39,569 nt of DNA, taken from assembly GCA_964417875.1 (NCBI GenBank), contig CAYQJU010000023.1, forward strand, positions 1-39,569. Direction: 5' to 3'. Both the position numbers and the translations under genes were made by a program. The DNA is from ZC4RG30 sp964417875. Its GTDB lineage: Bacteria > Pseudomonadota > Gammaproteobacteria > Steroidobacterales > Steroidobacteraceae. This document shows, piece after piece, positions 26,294 to 33,224 of the stretch. Under the pieces are notes generated by a model. The model was given only the letters and a program-made list of their open reading frames with translations. It had not been told where the DNA came from and did not search any database. Position 1 is the first letter of the stretch. The number at the start of each line of letters is the position of its first letter.

Positions 26294-27184
26294 TCAGTCC
26301 AGCTGCTGGCGCCGCATCGCCGTCCGCCAGATCGTGTACAGCCCCGTGCCCACGACCAGGCCGGCGCCCAGCAGCATCAGGACATCCGGACGCTCGCCGA
26401 ACACCAGCGCGGCCAGCGCCAGCGCGAACACCAGCCGCGTGTACCGGAACGGCATCACCGCGCTCAATTCGCCGATGCGGGTCGCGATCACCACCGCGTA
26501 GTACGCAGAGCCGCCGATCACGATGATGCCGGCAAGCCGGAGCAGGTCGGCCATGGCCGGCCGCAGCATCGCGGTGCCGGTGAACAGCAGCAGCAGCAGT
26601 CCGGCGGGTACCAGTGACAGCAGTCCCCAGGCGGCAAGCTGGATGCTGGAGACATCCCGCGGCGTGGCGCGGCTGGCAAGGTCACGCACGGCAAGCATCA
26701 CCACAGCGAGCAATGCCAGCAGCGAGGCCGGCTCAAAGGCCGACATGCCTGGCTGGATGATCATCAGCACGCCGGCAAAACCCAGCGCGATCGCGGTCCA
26801 TCGTCGCCACCGCACGGTTTCACCGAGGAACAGCGCCGCACCCAGCGTCACGGCGAGCGGCGTGGCCTGCAGGATGGCAGAAGCAGAAGAAAGCGTGGTC
26901 AGGGCCAGCGCCGTGACGAAGGCCGCCGACCCCGCGGCCTCGCCGAGATTGCGCAGCACCACCGGTGCGTAGAAGAAAGTGCGCGACAGCAGCCGCTCGC
27001 CGCGCCACAGGCAGATCAGCACGAACAGCAGGCCGCAGCCGGTGCCCACCATGGCCAGCACCTGCCCTACCGGCAGGCCCGTGGCCATCTGCTTGATCAG
27101 GACATCCTCGACCGCGAAGCCCGCCATCGCGGCAACCATCAGCAGGCTGCCGCGAAGGTTCTCGCGGGAGGTGGAGGAACTCAG
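26294..27184 (-). CDS. EamA/DMT-family membrane transporter
   Basis: 296 residues with ten hydrophobic segments in two five-helix halves, the EamA (drug/metabolite transporter) layout. It begins SSSTSRENLRGSLLMVAAMAGFAVEDVLIKQM; the second half starts near SLLALLAVVMLAVRDLASR, and the end is MLLGAGLVVGTGLYTIWRTAM. GETVRWRRWTAIALGFAGVLMII is the typical end of the first half. The substrate is unknown; context suggests an aromatic acid or product linked to LigAB. The start proposed here is CTG 27184, whose CTGA overlaps the ligB stop. It restores the whole first helix and the family's usual length. No ATG, GTG or TTG lies in frame before the ATG inside helix 1. The upstream open frame is antisense-like noise within ligB. 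Confidence 0.85.
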   Translation of the reverse strand: MSSSTSRENLRGSLLMVAAMAGFAVEDVLIKQMATGLPVGQVLAMVGTGCGLLFVLICLWRGERLLSRTFFYAPVVLRNLGEAAGSAAFVTALALTTLSSASAILQATPLAVTLGAALFLGETVRWRRWTAIALGFAGVLMIIQPGMSAFEPASLLALLAVVMLAVRDLASRATPRDVSSIQLAAWGLLSLVPAGLLLLLFTGTAMLRPAMADLLRLAGIIVIGGSAYYAVVIATRIGELSAVMPFRYTRLVFALALAALVFGERPDVLMLLGAGLVVGTGLYTIWRTAMRRQQLD

Positions 27185-28026
27185 AGGAACGTGTTCTCCA
27201 GCACCAGCACACCGGCGCCGGTGTTCGAGATCGGCGCATGGTAGTGCTTGTGCACCACCTTGACGTTGTCCTGCAGCGCGCCGCGCATCACCAGCCACAT
27301 GATGGTCTCGATGCCTTCGGTGCCGGTGCGACGCATGATCTCGGAGTTGCTGAGGCTGGCGAACCACTCCGGATCGCTGGCGATGCGGTCCATGGTCTCC
27401 AGGTCGAAGTCCACGTCGATCAGGCCGGCGCGCTCGCCCTGCAGCTGGTGCGACATGCCGCCGGTGCCCAGCACCACGACCTTCATGTCGTGCGGATAGG
27501 ATTCGACGGCGCGACGCAGCGCCTTGCCGAGCTTGTAGCAGCGCAGCGCCGACGGCACCGGGTGCTGCACCACGTTCACCGCCAGCGGGATCGTGGCGAT
27601 GGGCCAGTCCTCGTGCGTGCCCCACAGCGCGCGGATCGGATTCACGAAACCGTGGTCGACCTTCATCTCCTGGCAGGTGCAGATGTCGAACTCCTGCTCC
27701 ACCAGCTTCTCGGCGATGTGCCAGGACAGCGGTGCATTGCCGCGGAACGGCGCCACCGGCTTCAGCGCCCAGCCCTCGTCGGCGTTCTCGTAGACGTCGG
27801 CGCAGCCCAGCGCGAAGGTGGGCACCTTGTCGAGGAAGAAGTTCAGGCCATGGTCGTTGTAGACCACGATGGCCAGATCAGGCTTGTGCTCCTCGAGCCA
27901 GGCCTGGGCCGGCTTGTAGCCGTCGAAGAAGCGCTTCCAGTAAGGCTCCTGCGTCAGGCCGTTGGCGATGGCATTGCCCACCGCCGGGATGTGCGAACTG
28001 GTGATTCCGCCGATGATCTTAGCCAT
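27181..28026 (-). CDS. ligB: Class III extradiol dioxygenase, beta (catalytic) subunit, LigB-like
   Basis: 281 residues of the LigB family (protocatechuate 4,5-dioxygenase beta). The iron ligands and catalytic base are visible: His12 (GITSSHIPA), His59 (VYNDHGLNFF), the acid-base His in GTGGMSHQLQGERAGL, and the glutamate ligand in EGIETIMWLVMRGAL. These align with His12, His61, His195 and Glu242 of Sphingobium LigB (from memory). It opens the ring of protocatechuate, gallate or a related catechol with O2. Substrate choice cannot be fixed from sequence. Its ATG (28026) overlaps the end of ligA by 8 bases, and its stop overlaps the transporter start. No other genes of the 4,5-cleavage pathway are present. 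Confidence 0.9.
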   Translation of the reverse strand: MAKIIGGITSSHIPAVGNAIANGLTQEPYWKRFFDGYKPAQAWLEEHKPDLAIVVYNDHGLNFFLDKVPTFALGCADVYENADEGWALKPVAPFRGNAPLSWHIAEKLVEQEFDICTCQEMKVDHGFVNPIRALWGTHEDWPIATIPLAVNVVQHPVPSALRCYKLGKALRRAVESYPHDMKVVVLGTGGMSHQLQGERAGLIDVDFDLETMDRIASDPEWFASLSNSEIMRRTGTEGIETIMWLVMRGALQDNVKVVHKHYHAPISNTGAGVLVLENTFL

Positions 28027-28420
28027 TCCAGTAACCCTCGCGCTTCTTCAGCTTCTCTTCCAGTCCCTCGGCCCTGGCGAGCAGCTTGGCCTGGAACTCC
28101 GGCGTGGTGATGCCCTGGAACTGCGCTCCGCAGTCCTGCACCGACGTGCCGCGTGGAATGGCCATCTTGGCCATGTAGTAGATGTTCGCGCCGGCTTTGA
28201 GCATGCCGAGGAAGTCCTTCTTCAGCACGAACTCCTTGTACTTGCCGGCGACGCCATACTTGTCGCAGTAGGCCGCGGGATCCTTGTCAAACTCGGCGCG
28301 ATTGGCCTCGTCGCAGAAGGAAAACAGCAGCTTGTTGAGCGCATACGCGCCGTACGCATGCTTGCCGTCGAACACATAGGTGCCCGGAATATCCTCGTAA
28401 TCGTGCTTGGTCCAAGCCAT
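28019..28420 (-). CDS. ligA: Class III extradiol dioxygenase, alpha (small) subunit, LigA-like
   Basis: 133 residues, all-helical LigA type: DIPGTYVFDGKHAYGAYALN matches the conserved N-terminal part of LigA, followed by DPAAYCDKYGV, KKDFLGMLKAGANIYYMAKM and a charged C-terminus (LEEKLKKREGYWNG). The small subunit covers the LigB active site and shapes its substrate pocket. ATG 28420 is preceded by a G-rich GGGGTGGGC. A promoter lies 40 bases upstream, so ligA-ligB-transporter form an operon separate from rnr-rlmB. Confidence 0.9.
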   Translation of the reverse strand: MAWTKHDYEDIPGTYVFDGKHAYGAYALNKLLFSFCDEANRAEFDKDPAAYCDKYGVAGKYKEFVLKKDFLGMLKAGANIYYMAKMAIPRGTSVQDCGAQFQGITTPEFQAKLLARAEGLEEKLKKREGYWNG

Positions 28421-28459
28421 TGCCTGCCCACCCCGGATTGAAATAACTGTATGGGCAGT

Positions 28460-28489
28460 ATTGTAGTCGATGGAGGACGGAAAGGTCAG
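28460..28489 (-). promoter_or_regulatory. Promoter of the ligA-ligB operon
   Basis: Minus strand: CTGACC (28489-28484), an 18-base spacer and TACAAT (28465-28460), one mismatch from the -10 consensus. The start point would be about 33 bases before the ligA ATG. No operator is evident. Confidence 0.55.
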
Positions 28490-28517
28490 GGTTGACGGCA
28501 GTTCCTGACCGGGACAA

Positions 28518-29270
28518 TCACCGGTCCGAGGTGGCGCCCCGCTGGCGCACGGCTTCGTACAGCAGCATCCCGCAGGCCACCGAGACATTCAGGCTTTCGA
28601 CGCTGCCGGCCTGCGGCAGGCGCACCAGCGCATCGCAGGATTTGCGCGTCAGCTCGCGCAGCCCGTCGCCCTCGCCGCCCATCACGATCGCGCGGGATCC
28701 GGCCAGATCGGCCTGCCAGGCCAGCTGCTGGCCCTGCATGTCGGCCCCGACGATCCACTGGCCGGCATCCTTCATGAGGCGCAGCGTGCGCGCCAGGTTC
28801 GTCACCGTGGCCAGCGGCAGCGTCTCGGCGGCACCGGCGGCCACCTTGCGCACCGTGGCATTCATGCCGGCCGCACGGTCCCTGGGCACCACCACCGCCA
28901 GCGCGCCGCAGGCATCGGCGGTGCGCAGGCAGGCGCCGAGGTTGTGCGGGTCCTGCACGCCATCGAGCACCAGCACCAGAGGATCGGTGGCCGCACCGAT
29001 GGCATCGAGCAGCTCGTCCTCATGCCACGGCGGCAGCGGCTCGACCTCGGCCACCACGCCCTGGTGCGTGACGGCACCGAGCCTTGCGGCCAGCTGCTTC
29101 GCATCCACCCGCTCGGGCTTCACGCCGTGCTGCTGCGCCAGCTGCAGCAGCTCGCGCATGCGCGGATCATCGCGCCGTGCATCCACCAGCAGTCGCCGGA
29201 TGCGGCCGGACGAGCGCTGCAGCAAGGTGCGCACCGGATGCAGGCCATAGACCTGCGCCGGGCCGCTCAA
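28518..29270 (-). CDS. rlmB: 23S rRNA (guanosine-2251-2-prime-O)-methyltransferase
   Basis: 250-residue SpoU/TrmH-type (SPOUT) enzyme. An N-terminal ribosome-binding domain starts SGPAQVYGLHPVRTLLQ. The catalytic domain has motif 1 LVLDGVQDPHNLGACLRTADACG, motif 2 AIVMGGEGDGL and motif 3 GSVESLNVSVACGMLLYEA. It methylates the 2-prime hydroxyl of G2251 in the peptidyl-transferase loop. The start is TTG 29270, overlapping the rnr stop as TTGA; GGGAG lies eight bases upstream. rnr-rlmB is a very conserved pair. Confidence 0.96.
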   Translation of the reverse strand: MSGPAQVYGLHPVRTLLQRSSGRIRRLLVDARRDDPRMRELLQLAQQHGVKPERVDAKQLAARLGAVTHQGVVAEVEPLPPWHEDELLDAIGAATDPLVLVLDGVQDPHNLGACLRTADACGALAVVVPRDRAAGMNATVRKVAAGAAETLPLATVTNLARTLRLMKDAGQWIVGADMQGQQLAWQADLAGSRAIVMGGEGDGLRELTRKSCDALVRLPQAGSVESLNVSVACGMLLYEAVRQRGATSDR

Positions 29271-31372
29271 CTGCGGCGCTCCCGGCGGCCGTGGCGTCCG
29301 TGCCGGGGTTCCTGCGCCCGCGCGGCAGTGGCCGCATCGGGCACGAGGTCCAGATCGATCAGTCCCTCGACCGGATTCACTGCGGTGACGATGACGCGCA
29401 CATGCGTGCCCAGCTGCAACCGGCGCCCGCTGCGTTCGCCCACCCAGGCGTGCTGGGCATCGTCCTTCACGTATTCATCGTCGCGCAGGTTGTCCAGGTG
29501 CAGCAGGCCGTCGGCCGCCGCCTCGATGATCTGCACGAAGCAGCCGAAGTCGACCACCGTGGTGATCACCGCATCGAAGGTCTGGCCGATGCGATCGCGC
29601 AGGTACACGCACTTCAGGTAGGCATCGACATAGCGGCCGCCCTCATCGGCGCGCTTCTCGCACAAGGTCAGGTGCTGGCCCAGCACTTCCAGCTGCGCGG
29701 TGTCATAGGCACGGCCGGCCATATCGTCACCGGCCAGCATCGCGCGGATGGTGCGATGGACCACCAGGTCCGGATAGCGGCGGATCGGCGAGGTGAAGTG
29801 GGCGTATTGGGTCAGCGCCAGGCCGAAATGGCCGATGTTCTCCGGCTGGTAGGTGGCCTGCATCAGCGAACGCACCACCAGCGTCTCGATGAAGGGCTTC
29901 AGCGCCGCATCGCGGATGCGCGGCGAGATCTTCTGCAGGTCGCGGGTGGTGATCTCCTCGGGAAGGTCCACGCCGATGCCCAGCGCGGCCAGCGTCTTCA
30001 CCAGGTTGTCGAGCTTGGTGGCATCCGGCTCGGCATGCACGCGATAGAGCGTGGGACGGTGCCGCGTGGCCAGCTCGCGCGCGGTGGCCACATTGGCCAG
30101 CACCATGCATTCCTCGATCAAGCGGTGGGCATCGTTGCGCAGCGGCAGGTCGATGCCGCGCACCTGCTCGGCATCGTTGAGGATGAAGCGTGGTTCAGGC
30201 GCGTCGAAGTCGAGCGCGCCGCGGCGCTGGCGCGCCTTCAGCAGCGCCCGGTACACATCGACCAGCGGCAGCAATCTCTCGCACAGCGGACCGACCTGCG
30301 CGCGCGCCGCCGGCTCGCCCTTGAACAGCGCGGCATGCGCCAGCGAATAGGTGAGCCTGGCATGCGAGCGCATCACGCCCGGATAGAAGCGCGCATCCTG
30401 CAGCTGGCCATTGCGCGACACCTGCATGTCGGCGACCAGGCACAGGCGGTCCACGCCCGGCTTCAGCGAGCACAACTCATCGGACAGCGCCGCCGGCAGC
30501 ATGGGCACCACGCGGCGCGGGAAATACACTGAAGTGCCGCGTTCGCGGGCCTCGGCATCCAGCGCCGTTCCCTCGCGCACGTAGTAGCTGACATCGGCGA
30601 TGGCGACGATCAGGCGGAAGCCGCGATCGTTCTGCTCGGCGTACACCGCGTCGTCGAAGTCGCGCGCGTCCTCGCCATCGATGGTGACCAGCGCCAGCTC
30701 GCGCAGGTCGACGCGGCGTGCGGCCTCGGCCGGATCGACCTGGGTGCCATGGCGCTCGGCATCGGCCAGCGCCCCGGCGGAGAAGTCCCGCGGCAATGAC
30801 AGCTTGGCGATGGCCGCTTCTGTGGCCAGCGTCACCGGTTTGTCCGGATCGAGCAGTCGTTCGATGCGTGCCACGCCGGCACCGCCATCCTGCGGGTACT
30901 TGAGGATGCGGGCGATGACCCAGGAGCCATGGCCGGCGCCATTGAGATGCTCGGCGGCCACATGGCAATAAAGATTGATCCGGCGGTCGGCAGACTGCAC
31001 ACCGGCAGCACGCCCGCGGATGTCGACGGTGCCCAAGAAGGCGCCCACGCCGCGGGCCTGCACTTCCACCACCTGCCCGGACCAGCGCCCGTCGCCGCCC
31101 TGGGTGGCGGTGATGCGCACCTGGTCGCCATGCATCAGCCCGGCCATCTCGCGCGGCGGCAGGAATACGCTCTCGACCAGGTCGTCGCTGCGCACGAAGC
31201 CGAAGCCGGCGCGGTTGGCAGAAACCACTCCCACCAGGGTGCGGGTGGCACCGCCACCCCGGACCGGCGCCCGCGTCTGGCGGCCGAACTGCGGCGCGCG
31301 CCGCCCCCCGGCGGGGTTCTGGCTGCTGCTGCCGGAAGTGCGGCGGGATTTGCTTCTGCGCGGATGTCTCAG
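29267..31372 (-). CDS. rnr: Ribonuclease R
   Basis: 701 residues from the proposed start. A short basic N-terminus (RHPRRSKSRRTSG) and cold-shock domains (TLVGVVSANRAGFGFVRSDD) precede the RNB catalytic domain, with VTIDGEDARDFDDAVYAE carrying the metal-binding aspartates, VIADVSYYVREGTALD-type sequence, YFPRRVVPMLP and HFTSPIRRYPDLVVHR. An S1 domain (FDAVITTVVDFGCFVQI) and a basic tail follow. It degrades structured RNA 3-prime to 5-prime and matures rRNA and tmRNA. Start: CTG 31372 follows GAGG by five bases. GTG 31498 and ATG 31486 are in frame, but they lie next to or inside the opposing tRNA promoter, and the extra residues do not look like RNase R. rlmB overlaps its stop. Confidence 0.9.
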   Translation of the reverse strand: MRHPRRSKSRRTSGSSSQNPAGGRRAPQFGRQTRAPVRGGGATRTLVGVVSANRAGFGFVRSDDLVESVFLPPREMAGLMHGDQVRITATQGGDGRWSGQVVEVQARGVGAFLGTVDIRGRAAGVQSADRRINLYCHVAAEHLNGAGHGSWVIARILKYPQDGGAGVARIERLLDPDKPVTLATEAAIAKLSLPRDFSAGALADAERHGTQVDPAEAARRVDLRELALVTIDGEDARDFDDAVYAEQNDRGFRLIVAIADVSYYVREGTALDAEARERGTSVYFPRRVVPMLPAALSDELCSLKPGVDRLCLVADMQVSRNGQLQDARFYPGVMRSHARLTYSLAHAALFKGEPAARAQVGPLCERLLPLVDVYRALLKARQRRGALDFDAPEPRFILNDAEQVRGIDLPLRNDAHRLIEECMVLANVATARELATRHRPTLYRVHAEPDATKLDNLVKTLAALGIGVDLPEEITTRDLQKISPRIRDAALKPFIETLVVRSLMQATYQPENIGHFGLALTQYAHFTSPIRRYPDLVVHRTIRAMLAGDDMAGRAYDTAQLEVLGQHLTLCEKRADEGGRYVDAYLKCVYLRDRIGQTFDAVITTVVDFGCFVQIIEAAADGLLHLDNLRDDEYVKDDAQHAWVGERSGRRLQLGTHVRVIVTAVNPVEGLIDLDLVPDAATAARAQEPRHGRHGRRERRS

Positions 31373-31387
31373 GGTGTCCTCGGCTTC

Positions 31388-31405
31388 CCCGCCATGCGGG
31401 TTTTT
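31388..31405 (+). terminator. Terminator-like hairpin facing the tRNA gene
   Basis: CCCGC, loop CAT, GCGGG, then TTTTT on the plus strand, within the rnr leader. No plus-strand gene ends here, so it may block antisense transcription through rnr, or simply be a hairpin in the rnr leader mRNA. Confidence 0.4.
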
Positions 31406-31457
31406 GTCAATGGTCTGCGAGTTTAACGAAACACGCCGGCAAGGCTCGATGCATTCG

Positions 31458-31487
31458 TTGACTTCCCACCCTGCACTTGCGTACATT
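31458..31487 (+). promoter_or_regulatory. Promoter of tRNA-Leu
   Basis: TTGACT (31458-31463), an 18-base spacer, TACATT (31482-31487), followed 14 bases later by the mature tRNA 5-prime end. A CGCCGCCC stretch resembling a stringent GC discriminator lies just after the -10. Confidence 0.65.
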
Positions 31488-31501
31488 TCGCCGCCCACCG
31501 T

Positions 31502-31586
<85 letters not shown>

Positions 31587-31587
31587 T

Positions 31588-31614
31588 GGCAGGGTTCACT
31601 CCCCTGCCGTTTTT
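31588..31614 (+). terminator. Rho-independent terminator after tRNA-Leu
   Basis: GGCAGGG (31588-31594) pairs with CCCTGCC (31602-31608), 7-base loop, then GTTTTT. It begins one base after the CCA end. Confidence 0.93.
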
Positions 31615-31666
31615 CTGGCATGGCCGCCGCCGACCCCTGATCGATCGCCTGCTTCCGGAAGCACAC

Positions 31667-33127
31667 ATGTCGGAAATCCCCTCGGCAGCCTCGGCGACGG
31701 CAGGCATCGATCCGCGCCATCGCCTGGTCATCCGCCTGCTGCTGGTCTCGGCCTTCGTCGTGATCCTCAACGAAACCATCATGGGCGTGGCGATCCCGCC
31801 GCTGATGGCCAGCTTCGGCGTGCCGGCCAGTGCCGCGCAGTGGCTGACCACCGCTTTCCTGCTGACCATGGCCACGGTCATCCCGGTCACCGGCTTCATG
31901 CTGCAGCGGCTGAACACGCGGCCGATCTTCCTGCTGGCGATGTCGTTGTTCACGCTGGGCACGCTGGCCGCGGCGCTGGCGCCGGGCCTTGCGCTGCTGA
32001 TCACCGCGCGCGTGATCCAGGCCTGCGGCACGGCCATCATGATGCCGCTGCTGATGACCACCGTGATGACGCTGGTGCCGCTGGAGCTGCGCGGCCGCAC
32101 GATGGGCAACATCTCCATCGTCATCTCCGTGGCACCGGCCATCGGTCCCACCTTGTCCGGCATCGTGCTGCACTACCTCGACTGGCGCTGGCTGTTCATC
32201 CTGGTGCTGCCGTTCGCGGTGGGCGGCCTGCTGCTGGGCGCGCGGCGCATCGAGAACGTGACCACGCCGCGCTATGCGCCGCTCGACCTGTGGTCGGTGG
32301 GGCTGTCCGCGCTGGGCTTCGGCGGGCTGGTCTATGGCATCAGCACGCTGGGTGAGCAAGCCGCCGCGGGCAAACTGCCCGGCTGGATTCCCACCGCCGG
32401 CGGCGCGGTCATCATGGCGGTGTTCGTGCTGCGCCAGCTGTCGCTGCAGAAGCGCAATGGTGCATTGCTCGACCTGCGCACCTTCGCCTCGCGCAACTTC
32501 ACGATGTCGCTGCTGCTGATGGCGCTGCTGATGGGCGCATTGTTCGGCGTCATCATCGTGCTGCCCATCTACCTGCAGAACGTGCTGTCGCTGAGCACGC
32601 TGCAGACCGGCCTGCTGCTGTTGCCCGGGGGACTTCTGATGGGCCTGCTGGCGCCGCGCATCGGGCGCATCTATGACCGCGTCGGCCCGCGGCCGCTGAT
32701 CATCCCCGGCATCCTGATCGTCTCGGTGGTGCTGTGGTCGATGACGCTGCTGGGACCGCAGACGCCGGTGCCGGCCATCCTCGCCGGGCATGTGGTGATG
32801 AGTGCCGGCTTCGCGCTGCTGTTCACGCCGCTGTTCACCACCAGCCTGTCGTCGGTGAAGCCGGAACTGTATTCCCACGGCAGCGCCACGCTGGCATCGA
32901 TCCAGCAGGTCGCCGGTGCAGCGGGCGTCGCGCTGCTGGTGGCGCTGATGAGTTCGACCGCCGCCCGGCTCGCGGCGCAGGGCATGGGCGCGGTGGATGC
33001 GCTCAATGGCGGCATCCGCAGTGCCTTCTTCACCGCCGCGATGCTGTCGCTGGTGGCGGTGGCCTGCGTGTTCTTCGTGCAGCGGCCAACACCGGCGGCA
33101 TCCGCATCCGCGGCGCCGGCGCATTGA
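31667..33127 (+). CDS. MFS exporter, DHA2 (EmrB/QacA) type
   Basis: 486 residues with about 14 hydrophobic segments, as in the DHA2 drug:H+ antiporters. Segment 1 is RLLLVSAFVVILNETIMGVAIPPL, with the family Asn/Asp-Glu-Thr pattern; LTTAFLLTMATVIPVTGFMLQR follows. LLITARVIQACGTAIMMPLL is the usual motif after segment 3, VAPAIGPTLSGIVL is antiporter motif C, and DWRWLFILVLPFAVGGLLLG is the signature after segment 6. It should export hydrophobic or toxic compounds using the proton gradient. The start is ATG 31667 with GGAA six bases before; an upstream ATG at 31586 overlaps the tRNA CCA and its terminator. It is probably independent of the galactose operon 97 bases downstream. Confidence 0.92.
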   Translation: MSEIPSAASATAGIDPRHRLVIRLLLVSAFVVILNETIMGVAIPPLMASFGVPASAAQWLTTAFLLTMATVIPVTGFMLQRLNTRPIFLLAMSLFTLGTLAAALAPGLALLITARVIQACGTAIMMPLLMTTVMTLVPLELRGRTMGNISIVISVAPAIGPTLSGIVLHYLDWRWLFILVLPFAVGGLLLGARRIENVTTPRYAPLDLWSVGLSALGFGGLVYGISTLGEQAAAGKLPGWIPTAGGAVIMAVFVLRQLSLQKRNGALLDLRTFASRNFTMSLLLMALLMGALFGVIIVLPIYLQNVLSLSTLQTGLLLLPGGLLMGLLAPRIGRIYDRVGPRPLIIPGILIVSVVLWSMTLLGPQTPVPAILAGHVVMSAGFALLFTPLFTTSLSSVKPELYSHGSATLASIQQVAGAAGVALLVALMSSTAARLAAQGMGAVDALNGGIRSAFFTAAMLSLVAVACVFFVQRPTPAASASAAPAH

Positions 33128-33224
33128 TGCCGCAGGCCCGCAGCGCATCGGACTCATCTGACATGCGGGATCAGCCAGACGACTACAGGTAGGCCGCCAC
33201 CGGCCTTCTAGCCTCCATGGAGTC

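Noticed and set aside
31404..31409. TTGACA on the minus strand as the rnr -35 element
   Set aside because: No acceptable -10 hexamer lies 16-19 bases further down, and it would place the start point at or after the proposed start codon.
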